Shown here: in pieces, positions 1-8,091 of the stretch | Numbering within the stretch: the first letter of the stretch is position 1 | Layout of the letters: each line of letters starts with the position of its first letter | DNA from: an uncultured Paracoccaceae bacterium | GTDB taxonomy: Bacteria; Pseudomonadota; Alphaproteobacteria; Rhodobacterales; Rhodobacteraceae | Assembly: GCA_937132145.1 (NCBI GenBank) | Contig: CAKZNY010000158.1 | Location: 1 to 23,085 of the forward strand | Length of the DNA stretch: 23,085 nucleotides | Direction: 5' to 3' | Translations under genes and position numbers: made by a program | Notes under the pieces: generated by a model | Databases searched by the model: none | Seen by the model: only the letters and a program-made list of their open reading frames with translations | What the model was told of the DNA's origin: nothing

Positions 1-851
1 CCGCTGACCGCCAAGACGTCCGCCCGCTGAAAATCGGCCTGCTGAACCTGATGCCCAAGAAGGAGCAGACCGAAACCCAGTTTGCCCGCCTTATTGGTGC
101 CACGCCGTTGCAGATTGATCTGACGCTGATCCGCATGACGGAGCATGTGGCCAAGAACACCTCGCCCGAACATATGGAATCGTTTTACCGTTCTTTCCAA
201 GACGTAAAGGGCGAAAAATTTGACGGCCTGATCATCACGGGCGCCCCCATCGAACACTTGCCGTTCGAAGAAGTCTCTTATTGGAGCGAAATGCAGGAGG
301 TTTTTGAGTGGACGCAAACCAACGTTCTGTCCACTTTTGGGGTTTGCTGGGGCGGCATGGCCATGATCTACCATTTTCACGGCGTGCCCAAACACCTGAT
401 CGACCACAAGGCGTTCGGGTGCTTCCGGCATAAAAACCTTGCCCACGCCTCGCCTTACCTGCGCGGTTTCTCGGATGATTTCATCGTACCCGTCAGTCGC
501 TGGACCGAGGTTCGCGCGGCCGACACCGAAAAACACAAAGGCTTGGACATCCTGATGAATTCGGACGAGGTCGGCCCCTGCCTGATCGAGGACAAGCAAA
601 ACCGCGCCCTCTATATTTTCAACCACCTTGAATATGACCGTGGCACGTTGAAAGACGAATACGACCGCGATGTGGCCAAAGGCACCAAAATTAACGTGCC
701 CAAAAACTATTATCCAAACGATGATCCGTCCCAAGAACCGGAGAACCGCTGGCGCAGCCACGCCCATTTGCTTTATGGAAACTGGATTAACCAGATTTAT
801 CAGACAACGAATATCGACATCGAGAAAATCCTCGAAGGGGATTCCAAGTGA
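1..851 (+). CDS. metA: Homoserine O-acetyltransferase (MetA family), 5' end cut by window edge
   Basis: The enzyme acylates the hydroxyl of L-homoserine, the first committed step of methionine synthesis in the cytosol. The reading frame is open from base 3, so the gene starts before the window. About 282 residues are present of a family length near 305, so roughly 20-25 N-terminal residues are missing; the in-frame ATG at 51 is internal. Visible family landmarks are [12 protein letters not shown], the nucleophile in FGVCWGG (Cys codon 345-347) and the His-x-Glu pair in FNHLEYD (codons 624-626 and 630-632). The motif [10 protein letters not shown] has Glu where E. coli MetA has Gly111. In this family that Glu is associated with acetyl-CoA rather than succinyl-CoA use, so acetyltransferase activity is inferred despite the common succinyltransferase label. 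A possible 47-codon ORF begins at its stop codon. Confidence 0.95.
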   Translation, partial: ADRQDVRPLKIGLLNLMPKKEQTETQFARLIGATPLQIDLTLIRMTEHVAKNTSPEHMESFYRSFQDVKGEKFDGLIITGAPIEHLPFEEVSYWSEMQEVFEWTQTNVLSTFGVCWGGMAMIYHFHGVPKHLIDHKAFGCFRHKNLAHASPYLRGFSDDFIVPVSRWTEVRAADTEKHKGLDILMNSDEVGPCLIEDKQNRALYIFNHLEYDRGTLKDEYDRDVAKGTKINVPKNYYPNDDPSQEPENRWRSHAHLLYGNWINQIYQTTNIDIEKILEGDSK

Positions 852-991
852 CCACCCCGTTTGATGGGGCGACAACCACGTATTACGCGCCCGCCGCGCC
901 TAAAAACCTCCGGCTCTCCGGTGGTTATGGAATTGCAGGGTTGTCGGCCACCTTGTTCCTGCATCGCTTCAAGGTTATGTATATTCAATGA
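848..991 (+). pseudogene. 47-codon GTG-start ORF, possible N-terminal relic of an FAD/NAD-binding oxidoreductase
   Basis: A GTG at 848 overlaps the metA stop (GTGA), with AAGGGG about 6 bases upstream. The frame runs 47 codons to a TGA overlapping the next ATG (ATGA, 988-991). The peptide is low-complexity at first ([19 protein letters not shown]), then reads GGYGIAGLSATLFLHRFKV. The latter resembles the GxGxxG strand-helix of FAD-dependent amine-oxidase-like proteins (GIAGLSAA type), which normally continue for some 400 residues. I read it as the stump of such a gene, removed by a deletion that joined it to the TetR gene. The alternative is a genuine translationally coupled small protein. 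The resemblance was judged by eye over about 20 residues, so certainty is low. Confidence 0.33.
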
Positions 992-1614
992 ATACGCAGC
1001 CCTCAGAACGCAAAAGCTACCACCATGGTAACCTGAAGCAGGCCTTGGTAGAGGCCACCCTTTCCCTGATCGAGGAAAAGGGCCCGACGGGATTCACCCT
1101 TGCCGAAGCCGCGCGTCTTGCCGGGGTCAGCGCCGCCGCCCCCTATCGCCACTTCAAGGGCCGCGAGGACCTGATTTCCGAGGTGGCCCGCCAAGGCTAC
1201 GTTCTGTTCGCCGAACGGATGGAGGCCGCCTTTGATCGTGGCAAACCAAACGCGATGGCCGCTTTCGAAGCGGTGGGGCGCGCCTACCTGTCGTTCGCGC
1301 GCGAACACGCCGGCCACTACATCGCGATGTTTGAATCCGGCGTTTCTATTGCCGGAAACTATGAACTGAACATGGTCGCCAACCGCGCCATGGCCGTGCA
1401 AACACAAGCCGCCGAAAAGCTGTTTGAACATCTGCCAGCCAACCAGCGCCCCCCCGCAACGATGGTCAGCCACCACATCTGGGCCATGTCCCACGGCGTT
1501 GTGGAACTGTTCGCGCGCGGCGAACCGGGGGGCCGTGCGCCCTTCTCGCCTGAAGAATTGCTGGAATCCGGCGTTGGTATTTACCTGCGCGGCTTGGGTT
1601 TACTGCCTAAATAG
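988..1614 (+). CDS. TetR/AcrR-family transcriptional regulator with WHG-type C-terminal domain
   Basis: This 208-residue protein is a dimeric, ligand-responsive DNA-binding repressor by family. The N-terminal domain carries YHHGNLKQAL (residues 11-20), and a helix-turn-helix lies at about 36-56 (FTLAEAARLAGVSAAAPYRHF), typical of the TetR subgroup with a WHG C-terminal domain. The remaining 140 or so helical residues would form the ligand pocket and dimer interface; the ligand is unknown. The start ATG overlaps the stop of the preceding short ORF. No strong ribosome site is visible (AAGG lies about 15 bases upstream), so the exact start is less certain than the identity. Two matching 21-bp palindromes lie just downstream, in front of the DUF2852 gene, which is the most likely target. 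Confidence 0.93.
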   Translation: MNTQPSERKSYHHGNLKQALVEATLSLIEEKGPTGFTLAEAARLAGVSAAAPYRHFKGREDLISEVARQGYVLFAERMEAAFDRGKPNAMAAFEAVGRAYLSFAREHAGHYIAMFESGVSIAGNYELNMVANRAMAVQTQAAEKLFEHLPANQRPPATMVSHHIWAMSHGVVELFARGEPGGRAPFSPEELLESGVGIYLRGLGLLPK

Positions 1615-1619
1615 CAATT

Positions 1620-1640
1620 AATGTAAAAAACATTTACATT
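1620..1640. promoter_or_regulatory. TetR-type operator-like palindrome, site 1
   Basis: A 21-bp palindrome with perfect 8-bp arms (AATGTAAA, 5-base spacer, TTTACATT) begins six bases after the TetR stop codon. It shares arms and spacing with the second site 69 bp downstream. The duplication and position suggest an operator for the adjacent TetR protein. Its A/T-rich right flank could be mistaken for a terminator, but the arms are A/T-rich and match the second site, which favours an operator. Confidence 0.6.
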
Positions 1641-1688
1641 TTTTAGGCCTCCCCTCTTGCGATTTTGTTCAGGCTCCCCAAATATATT

Positions 1689-1709
1689 AATGTGAACAGT
1701 ATTTACATT
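1689..1709. promoter_or_regulatory. TetR-type operator-like palindrome, site 2
   Basis: A 21-bp site AATGTGAA-CAGTA-TTTACATT has the same right arm as site 1 and one change in the left arm. It ends 15 bases before the DUF2852 ATG and abuts a TATATT (1683-1688) that could be part of a -10 region. Binding here would block transcription or early elongation of the DUF2852 gene, so repression by the upstream TetR protein is inferred. Confidence 0.62.
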
Positions 1710-1724
1710 GAAAGGAACGCAGAT

Positions 1725-2159
1725 ATGAACTCTCCGGCACACCTCCTTGAACAAGCACGGGACAAGCTGGACGAACACGGGACGAAAGCGTGGATCGCAA
1801 TAATGATCCTCGGATTTATCTTCCTGTGGCCAGTCGGACTCGTCATCCTCTTTTATATGATAGGAACCAATCGAATGGGCAAAAATTGCAAACATAGCGG
1901 CCACCATCGTAGCGGTTGGCACTGGCGTGGACGTCACAGTTTTTCCTCCGGTAACACCGCGTTTGACGCATACCGTGACGAAACAATCAAACGTCTGGAA
2001 GACGAACAAAACGCTTTCCAGAACTTCTTGGGCAACCTGCGCGCCTCTAAGGACCGTGTCGAATTTGACCAGTTCGTGCGGGAACAAAACGCAAAGAACG
2101 TAACGCCCGAGCCTTCCAAGCCGGAATATCCGGGCAACCCGACACAAGCCCCGGCCTAA
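1725..2159 (+). CDS. DUF2852 domain-containing membrane protein
   Basis: This 144-residue protein belongs to a family of unknown function found in alphaproteobacteria. Residues about 22-45 (AWIAIMILGFIFLWPVGLVI and onward) form one transmembrane segment. A basic, His-rich stretch follows (KHSGHHRSGWHWRGRHS). The C-terminal half holds the family-like coiled region NTAFDAYRDETIKRLEDEQ and a proline-rich tail. I chose the ATG at 1725 because AAAGGA lies 8 bases upstream; the longer frame from 1665 would translate through operator site 2. The two TetR-type operators in front indicate repression by the upstream regulator. A hairpin terminator follows the stop. No biochemical role can be assigned. 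Confidence 0.85.
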   Translation: MNSPAHLLEQARDKLDEHGTKAWIAIMILGFIFLWPVGLVILFYMIGTNRMGKNCKHSGHHRSGWHWRGRHSFSSGNTAFDAYRDETIKRLEDEQNAFQNFLGNLRASKDRVEFDQFVREQNAKNVTPEPSKPEYPGNPTQAPA

Positions 2160-2167
2160 ACACCTCT

Positions 2168-2194
2168 CCCCGCGCAAGCGGGGGATTATTTTTT
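2168..2194 (+). terminator. Rho-independent terminator after the DUF2852 gene
   Basis: Stem CCCCGC/GCGGGG (2168-2173 and 2178-2183) with a GCAA loop is followed by a T-rich tract (2189-2194). It lies only 15 bases before the RDD gene start, so it ends the DUF2852 transcript or attenuates read-through into the next gene. Confidence 0.75.
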
Positions 2195-2208
2195 ATAGTG
2201 GAATTGAA

Positions 2209-2664
2209 ATGACATATTATGACGCCGCCTACACAGGCTTGCCAGACCCTGATATGGACGCTCAGTTCTATGAAAACGTCCCTTCACGCCGTCTCGTAGC
2301 CTGGGTTTTCGATGGCATAATCACCTTTGGGATGTCCTTTTTAATCGGTGTCTTCACCATAGGACTGGGGTTCTTCATTTTCCCGTTCATATGGCTGATT
2401 GTCGGATTGGTTTACCGCACCACCACCATCGCTTCCCAATCCGCCACTTGGGGTATGGGGTTGGTCGGGATCGAGTTTCGCAACAAGGACGGCCAAAAAC
2501 TAAGCCCTAAACTTGCGCTGGCACACACGGTGATTTTCACCATTGGTACGGGTTTCTTTTTAATACAGATCGTCAGCGTCGTATTAATCCTGACAAGTCG
2601 TTACGGCCAAAGCGTGCAAGACATGATCCTTGGTACAACGGCAATTAACCGCCCCCTAAATTAA
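2209..2664 (+). CDS. RDD-family membrane protein
   Basis: This 151-residue inner-membrane protein carries the RDD signature. Arg27/Arg28 and Asp35 lie in SRRLVAWVFDG, and a late Asp138 lies in QSVQDMILG. Hydrophobic segments fall at about 31-68 (one or two spans around a glycine break) and 104-128, with a short polar loop between (RNKDGQKLSP). RDD proteins are of mostly uncertain function, with some linked to ion or compatible-solute movement and osmotic stress; nothing here narrows that. The gene sits 65 bp before bpt on the same strand, so the two may be cotranscribed. The ribosome site is weak, with GGAA about 7-10 bases upstream. Confidence 0.9.
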   Translation: MTYYDAAYTGLPDPDMDAQFYENVPSRRLVAWVFDGIITFGMSFLIGVFTIGLGFFIFPFIWLIVGLVYRTTTIASQSATWGMGLVGIEFRNKDGQKLSPKLALAHTVIFTIGTGFFLIQIVSVVLILTSRYGQSVQDMILGTTAINRPLN

Positions 2665-2728
2665 CGATTGCCCATCCTACCTGTGTTTTGTTAGAGTTAC
2701 GTGAACCCTATAAAGTAATTTACAGTTT

Positions 2729-3547
2729 ATGCGCCACACGCTCCCCACCGCGCCCCAGTTTTATGTGACGGCCCCGCAACCCTGCCCTTACCTCGATGGT
2801 CAGGTAGAGCGCAAACTGTTTACGGCCCTTTACGGGGACGATGCCAAGAACCTGAACGACAGCCTTTCGCGCCAAGGCTTCCGGCGCTCCCAGAACGTTT
2901 TGTATCGACCAACATGCCAAGACTGCTCGGCTTGTATGTCTGCGCGTGTCGTTACCACCGACTTTGAACCCTCGCGCAGTCAACGGCGAATTCTGAAACG
3001 AAATCAAAAGTTAAGCCGCGAAGTGAAATCCCCTTGGGCAACCGAAGAGCATTACGAGCTGTTCGAAAAATACCTGAATCAGCGGCACGCGGATGGCGGA
3101 ATGGCGGGCATGGATATGTACGAATTCGCCGCCATGATCGAAGAAACCCCTGTGCAAAGTCGGGTGGTTGAATATTACGAAACGAATGACGCTGGCGAAA
3201 AAACCCTGAAAGCCGCCTGCCTGACCGATGTTCTGCATGACGGGTTGTCGATGGTTTATTCCTTCTTTGACCCCGATTTGAAGAAGCGCAGTATGGGCGC
3301 GTATATCATCCTTGACCATATCCGCATGGCGCGAGAGGCCGGCTTGCCTTACATATATCTGGGGTTCTGGGTGCCGGGTAGCGCCAAGATGAACTACAAG
3401 GCGAACTACCGCCCGTTAGAAGTTTTCAAAGATGGCATCTGGAATGCGTTAACCGACGAAATGATCGCCAATGTCCGCGAAAATCCGTTGGGCAATGATC
3501 CGGTGGCCGAGCAGGTCGCCGCAATCCACCTTCCTCCACAGACATAA
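2729..3547 (+). CDS. bpt: Aspartate/glutamate leucyltransferase (Bpt; often labelled arginyltransferase)
   Basis: This cytosolic aminoacyl-tRNA-protein transferase moves leucine from Leu-tRNA to proteins with N-terminal Asp or Glu, marking them for ClpS/ClpAP degradation. The 272-residue length is normal for the family. The ATE N-domain shows PCPYLDG (Cys19), then [16 protein letters not shown] with Cys63, Cys66 and Cys69. The ATE C-domain shows [37 protein letters not shown] and YRPLEVF. The leucyl (Bpt) rather than arginyl label rests on the bacterial subfamily, not on a residue I can test. It converges with the TRAP operon, and a shared bidirectional hairpin lies immediately downstream. 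No good ribosome site is seen before the ATG. Confidence 0.95.
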   Translation: MRHTLPTAPQFYVTAPQPCPYLDGQVERKLFTALYGDDAKNLNDSLSRQGFRRSQNVLYRPTCQDCSACMSARVVTTDFEPSRSQRRILKRNQKLSREVKSPWATEEHYELFEKYLNQRHADGGMAGMDMYEFAAMIEETPVQSRVVEYYETNDAGEKTLKAACLTDVLHDGLSMVYSFFDPDLKKRSMGAYIILDHIRMAREAGLPYIYLGFWVPGSAKMNYKANYRPLEVFKDGIWNALTDEMIANVRENPLGNDPVAEQVAAIHLPPQT

Positions 3548-3553
3548 AAACAT

Positions 3554-3587
3554 AAAAAACGCCCCGATGAAAATCGAGGCGTTTTTT
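3554..3587. terminator. Bidirectional terminator between bpt and dctM
   Basis: AAAAAACGCC (3554-3563) pairs perfectly with GGCGTTTTTT (3578-3587). After one mismatch CGAT/ATCG extends the stem, closing on a GAAA loop. The A and T runs on the two sides give a U-tract on either transcript, so it can stop both bpt (plus) and the dctPQM mRNA (minus). Confidence 0.9.
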
Positions 3588-3604
3588 GTATGTTTTGGTT
3601 GCGA

Positions 3605-5962
3605 TCAGCTTAGCAGGTTTGGAATGATCGTCACCACGCCGGGGAAGAACCACAGCATCAGCAACGCGAACACCTGAATAATCACGAACGGTATCACACC
3701 ACGGTAGATATGCGCCGTTGTCACGCTCGCCGGAGCAACACCGCGCAAATAGAACAGCGCGAAGCCGAACGGCGGGGTCAGGAAGCTGGTTTGCAGGTTC
3801 ACCGCGATCATGATCGTCACCCATTTCGGGTCCATCGTACCGCCGTAGATAACCGGACCAACGATGGGGATCACGATGTAGATGATTTCCAGAAAGTCCA
3901 GAACGAACCCAAGGAAGAACAGCACCGCCATCACGATCAGGAAGACAACCCACTCGCGTTCAAAACTGCGCAGGAATGACTGTATATAGTGCTCGCCACC
4001 AAACGAGATGATCACGAGGTTCAGCATTTGTGATCCAATCAGGATCGCGAAAACCATCGAGGTCACCTTGGCGGTTTCCCGCACCACCGGTGTCAACACC
4101 GCCGTTTTCCACAACGTCCAGCAGGCGAATAACAACCCGCCCATGGCGACGTGGTAGAATACCAACGACGCTATAATTGCTATCCAGTTTTCAAACTTGA
4201 CGTTCGAGATATTGGCGCGAAGATCGAAGTTCATGCCAACGAGCAACAACAGAACCATGGCGAATGCGGTGACCAGAATGATTTTTCCGGTGCCGCCTTC
4301 GTCCTTCAGCTTGCGGAACGCCGCCAACATAATCGCGCCACCAGCCCCGAGGGCCGCCGCGGGAGTCGGGTTGGTAATACCACCAAGGATCGAGCCAAGA
4401 ACGGCCATAATCAAAACCAGCGGCGGGAACACAACCCGTAGAACTTCGTTCTGCGCCAACCGTTTCGCGGCAACCTTTAGCCCTGTGAACATCACGGCAA
4501 ACGGAGCCGCCTGCAACGCGAATATCGTACCGGGCGAGGATTGCGGCCCGAGCAGCAGAATATCCACCAGCAACGACAATCCAATACCAAATCCACCGAT
4601 ATAAAGGGGTCGCTTATTCTCGCGCGGTGCAACGCCGTAAGCGATGGTCAGCATCAGCGCGAACAAAACCAGTATTTTAATCAGCCCAGAACCGATAGGT
4701 GCGGCATTGGCGATCATCTCAGCACGAGCCACTTCGATTTGCTCGGGTGTGCGGCGACGCTCTTCCATGCTTAGACCGCCACCATCTGCCTCGATTTCTG
4801 CTTGAACAGCTATCGACTTATCCCAAGCCTCTTGACCGTGCAATTCAATCATCGAGGCCTGACATTGCTCGCCAACAAACGTGCGAAGCTCGGCTTGGAC
4901 GCCAATCTCGGCAATAGGTGATACATACGTGCTCTGACTACCAACCATGTTGAACGACGAAGCCGTAATTGCAAACAGGATAATGCTTGTGGGAACACCC
5001 AGTAGCCAAAGAAGTTTATGGTTGCGAGTTGTGGTTGGGCCGGTCGAAGCCTCCACCTTAATGGGCGGAGCCTTGTCAGGGTTCAGCAAAGCATACCCGA
5101 ACGCATATGCGGCGTACATGAAGGCCAACATAATACCCGGCAACAACGCCGCTTTGAACAATGTACCAACCGACAGAACCGCCGCTTTGCCCAGATAGGT
5201 CAATGCATCGGTACAACCAGCCTCGATCGCGCGACCTTCCTGTGCGGCGGAATAGATGTCGCCAGCCAAGGTGCCCAACAGAACGATAACGATGGACGGC
5301 GGAATGATCTGCCCCAGCGTTCCCGATGCCGCGATAACCCCTGTCGCCAATTCCGGCGAATAGTTGTGCCGCAACATTGTCGGCAATGTAAGCAAGCCCA
5401 TAGTCACCACAGTTGCACCAACGATACCGGTGGACGCGGCAAGGAATGCACCAACCACAACAACCGACACCGCCAAACCGCCCGGAAGCGGCCCAAACAC
5501 GCGGCCCATAGTTGTCAACAAATCCTCGGCGATTTTGGAGCGCTCCAGCATGATGCCCATCAGAACGAACATCGCCACAGCCAGTAGTGTTTCAATCGAC
5601 TGTCCCGCAATAACCCGTTCGTTCATGCGGTTAGCGATGAACGAAATGTTGCGGTTCATCGCGGTTTCCCAACCACCGCTAAACAGCGGATCCATATAGA
5701 TCGGTAACTCGGGATACTTGAAGATCGAAATAACCTTCCGGTCCACCCCCGCGTTCAGCAAGTCTTTATATGCAGTGCTAGAAGTGTCCAGCACCTCTTT
5801 CGTCAGCAAGCCGGAGCTGTCCAGCACCGCCAGAATACCGAAAGAAATCGTCGCGGCCCCACCGATAGCAAAAGCCACCGGAAAGCCCGACATAATTCCA
5901 GCAAAAAGGCAGACAAACACAATAATCAGGCCTAATTCGACGCCATCTAGTCCGAAGAGCAT
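3605..5962 (-). CDS. TRAP transporter large permease, enlarged DctM (785 residues)
   Basis: This is the ion-coupled membrane subunit of a TRAP uptake system. DctM landmarks are GTLGQIIPPSIVIVLLG (214-230), GGITNPTPAAALGAGG (527-542), LGFVLDFLEIIYIVIPIVGP (684-703) and QTSFLTPPFGFALFYLRG (724-741). Ordinary DctM proteins have about 430 residues; this one has about 350 more. Extra material includes a polar loop at about 50-118, a long polar segment at about 340-422 (acidic and rich in EARQ) and extra membrane spans around 425-520 and 555-640. The frame is clean and the ends are normal, so it is a long-form DctM, not an assembly artefact. AGGTAGGA lies about 7 bases before the ATG. It follows dctQ by 15 bp and ends at the hairpin shared with bpt. 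The substrate is set by the TakP-like DctP upstream. Confidence 0.92.
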   Translation of the reverse strand: MLFGLDGVELGLIIVFVCLFAGIMSGFPVAFAIGGAATISFGILAVLDSSGLLTKEVLDTSSTAYKDLLNAGVDRKVISIFKYPELPIYMDPLFSGGWETAMNRNISFIANRMNERVIAGQSIETLLAVAMFVLMGIMLERSKIAEDLLTTMGRVFGPLPGGLAVSVVVVGAFLAASTGIVGATVVTMGLLTLPTMLRHNYSPELATGVIAASGTLGQIIPPSIVIVLLGTLAGDIYSAAQEGRAIEAGCTDALTYLGKAAVLSVGTLFKAALLPGIMLAFMYAAYAFGYALLNPDKAPPIKVEASTGPTTTRNHKLLWLLGVPTSIILFAITASSFNMVGSQSTYVSPIAEIGVQAELRTFVGEQCQASMIELHGQEAWDKSIAVQAEIEADGGGLSMEERRRTPEQIEVARAEMIANAAPIGSGLIKILVLFALMLTIAYGVAPRENKRPLYIGGFGIGLSLLVDILLLGPQSSPGTIFALQAAPFAVMFTGLKVAAKRLAQNEVLRVVFPPLVLIMAVLGSILGGITNPTPAAALGAGGAIMLAAFRKLKDEGGTGKIILVTAFAMVLLLLVGMNFDLRANISNVKFENWIAIIASLVFYHVAMGGLLFACWTLWKTAVLTPVVRETAKVTSMVFAILIGSQMLNLVIISFGGEHYIQSFLRSFEREWVVFLIVMAVLFFLGFVLDFLEIIYIVIPIVGPVIYGGTMDPKWVTIMIAVNLQTSFLTPPFGFALFYLRGVAPASVTTAHIYRGVIPFVIIQVFALLMLWFFPGVVTIIPNLLS

Positions 5963-5977
5963 TATATTATCCTACCT

Positions 5978-6871
5978 TTAATGTGTTGTGGCGGCTGCGT
6001 CAGCCGTGTCGTCGTTCGACCTGTCCAGTTGCAAATATTTACCTGCACTGGCCTCACCCTCGATTAATTCCAGCATGGAGCGCCAGAAGAACGTCAAACC
6101 TTGAATAAACATCATACCTGCGAAGCTGACCAGCAGGATTTTGAACAGGAAGTACCCGTCAAACCCGTTAGGAGAGAAACCGATGGTTTCAACATTCCAT
6201 TTCAGGTACGCCGACAAACTTTCCATTTGTTCTAATGTTTTAGTCACATTCACTTTTGGCGTGACCAGATGCCGCCACATGAAGAACCAGCCAAACATCC
6301 AGATGATCGTCATGAACGGGATAATGAAGAACAGTGACCCGAACATATCCACAACCCGTTTGGCACGGTGCCGCATCCCTGCATAGAACAGGTCAACCCG
6401 CACATGGCCGCCTTGCACGAACGTGTAGGACGCGGCCAGACAAACGATCAGGGCGTTATAGAATTTCAATTCCTCGCCGTACCAGCTTAGGTCGCGCGTG
6501 AAGGCGTATCCGAACGGGCTGATTGAAATTTCGGCGACTTTGAAAATCCGTTGCAGGAATACGATCATTATTTGCTGCAAGACCATAAACAATGCCGCCC
6601 ATGCGGCGAAGCGGCCAACCGTGTTGGCGAAGGCCTCGGAAGCGCGGACAATTGCCCAAAGAAAATTACGATAAAATATGCCGACGATGGTTATTACCAC
6701 AAAAACATCGAATATAACGAAGAACAGCTCGCTAGAGGCACCGTAATAGATGAAATGCCCCAAAACGGTTTTATCGGACCAATCGAGCCACGAAGATGGA
6801 TTAAATATTACATAGAAAAGGTTCACAAAACCCATGCCAATGTTGGTAAACACCCAAATAATAAAATCCAT
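5978..6871 (-). CDS. TRAP transporter small permease, large DctQ form
   Basis: DctQ is the small membrane subunit that pairs with DctM. At 297 residues from the ATG at 6871 it is longer than the usual 160-220. It has at least five hydrophobic segments. The family-like core is TFVQGGHVRVDLFYAGMRHRAKRVVD, in which GGHVRVD and the basic cytoplasmic loop are typical. The extra N-terminal spans match the enlarged DctM partner. The start is ambiguous. AGGAG lies 12 bases before the ATG (6871) but only 3 bases before an in-frame TTG (6880), which would add MCT. The gene is second in the dctP-dctQ-dctM order, 108 bp after dctP with a hairpin in between, and 15 bp before dctM. Confidence 0.9.
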   Translation of the reverse strand: MDFIIWVFTNIGMGFVNLFYVIFNPSSWLDWSDKTVLGHFIYYGASSELFFVIFDVFVVITIVGIFYRNFLWAIVRASEAFANTVGRFAAWAALFMVLQQIMIVFLQRIFKVAEISISPFGYAFTRDLSWYGEELKFYNALIVCLAASYTFVQGGHVRVDLFYAGMRHRAKRVVDMFGSLFFIIPFMTIIWMFGWFFMWRHLVTPKVNVTKTLEQMESLSAYLKWNVETIGFSPNGFDGYFLFKILLVSFAGMMFIQGLTFFWRSMLELIEGEASAGKYLQLDRSNDDTADAAATTH

Positions 6872-6930
6872 AGTGCACAAAGTCTCCTGTTAGACGTTCG
6901 CAGTTATCACCCACGTATCATCAAAATCCC

Positions 6931-6950
6931 CCTCCCCAATAAAGGGGAGG
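6931..6950 (-). terminator. Intercistronic hairpin between dctP and dctQ (first TRAP operon)
   Basis: CCTCCCC (6931-6937) and GGGGAGG (6944-6950) form a perfect 7-bp stem with a 6-base loop. On the minus-strand transcript it follows the dctP stop by about 30 bases and is followed only by a short ATTTT. It is better read as an attenuating or mRNA-stabilising hairpin that keeps binding-protein levels above the membrane subunits than as a full terminator. Confidence 0.55.
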
Positions 6951-6979
6951 AGACTTGTTATTTTGGAATTAGCGAAGGT

Positions 6980-8071
6980 TTAGCGGTTCGCAAGAACGCG
7001 TGTACGTTGGCGAACATACTCACCATCCGACAGCGAAATCCATGAAGCGGAGGAAGCCATCGATTTCTCGAAGCTGGCACGGATACGGGCGAACAGCTCG
7101 TCATCCATGAATTCATCCATAACTTCAGCAGAAGCTCTACCGAATGCATCCCAAACGTCATCACTGAACTGAAGTGTCTGAACACCCTGTGCCTGAAGAC
7201 GTGCAAGGGCTGCACCGTTGTTTGCCAATGTCAGCGACAGGTTGTGGTTGGTTGTAGCCAATGACGCCTGCTCGATGATTGTCTGGTGTGCTACCGAAAG
7301 ACCCTCGAACACATCGCGGTTTACACCAAGGGAAAGGCCCGAACCTGGCTCGTGGAAACCAGCGGTGTAGTAGATTTTCGCAACTTCCTGGAAGCCCGCA
7401 CGTTCATCAGCCCAAGGACCAACCCACTCAAGACCATCCAAAGCACCGGAGGACAGCGCCTGATAAAGCTCGCCGCCTGGAATGTTCTGAACAGATGCGC
7501 CCAGTTTACCAAGCGCTTTGCCGCCAAGACCTGGCATACGAAACTTAAGACCTTTGAAGTCTTCGGCCGAGTTGATTTCCTTGCGGAACCAACCACCGGA
7601 CTGCGAACCGGAGTTGCCGGCGAGGAAGGATTTCAGACCAAAGATCTGACCCAGCTCGTCATGCAGCTCTTTGCCGCCATCATGGTTGTACCAGTTTGTC
7701 AGCTCTTGCGCTGTACCGCCGAAAGGAACGCCTGTAAAATACGCAAAACCCGGATGCTGACCAATATAGTAGTAATCGGCAGAGTGATAAATATCAGCCT
7801 GACCAGAAGTCACAGCGTCAAACACTTCAAGCGCACCAACCAGCTCGCCCGGAGCTTTCTTGTCGATTGTAAGTGCGCCGTCAGTCATCGCGGTTACTGT
7901 ATCAGCGAAGTGAACAGCCGCGTCATCAAGAACAGCGAAGCCGTGCGGCCAAGATGTAACCATAGTCAACGTGCGCTTGCCCTGTGCATATGCCGGAGCC
8001 GCGAGCGTCGAGGATGCAGCAACTGCTGCACCGCCAAGTGCGGAATTTTTTAGAAAAGAACGACGATCCAT
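6980..8071 (-). CDS. TRAP transporter substrate-binding protein, TakP-like, Tat signal
   Basis: This periplasmic solute-binding protein (363 residues) captures an organic acid for the DctQM permease. The N-terminus MDRRSFLKNSALGG followed by an Ala-rich core and APAYAQ is a twin-arginine (Tat) signal, suggesting export in the folded state. It aligns by eye with Rhodobacter TakP, which binds 2-oxo acids with a metal ion. Equivalents of the TakP ligand residues appear as Gln157 (SGSQSGGWFR), Arg178 (LKFRMPG), and Glu215 and Trp216 (LEWVGPW). A 2-oxo acid or related monocarboxylate is therefore the likely ligand (inference). I used the ATG at 8071 because GGGAGG lies about 7 bases upstream and the twin Arg then sits at residues 3-4; the longer frame to 8125 adds a non-signal extension. 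It is the first gene of the operon and divergent from ilvB. Confidence 0.93.
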   Translation of the reverse strand: MDRRSFLKNSALGGAAVAASSTLAAPAYAQGKRTLTMVTSWPHGFAVLDDAAVHFADTVTAMTDGALTIDKKAPGELVGALEVFDAVTSGQADIYHSADYYYIGQHPGFAYFTGVPFGGTAQELTNWYNHDGGKELHDELGQIFGLKSFLAGNSGSQSGGWFRKEINSAEDFKGLKFRMPGLGGKALGKLGASVQNIPGGELYQALSSGALDGLEWVGPWADERAGFQEVAKIYYTAGFHEPGSGLSLGVNRDVFEGLSVAHQTIIEQASLATTNHNLSLTLANNGAALARLQAQGVQTLQFSDDVWDAFGRASAEVMDEFMDDELFARIRASFEKSMASSASWISLSDGEYVRQRTRVLANR

Positions 8072-8091
8072 TAATAACCTCCCAGTTTTAA

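Noticed and set aside
1665..1724. Upstream extension of the DUF2852 gene to 1665
   Set aside because: It would translate through an operator palindrome and lacks a ribosome site, whereas AAAGGA precedes the ATG at 1725.
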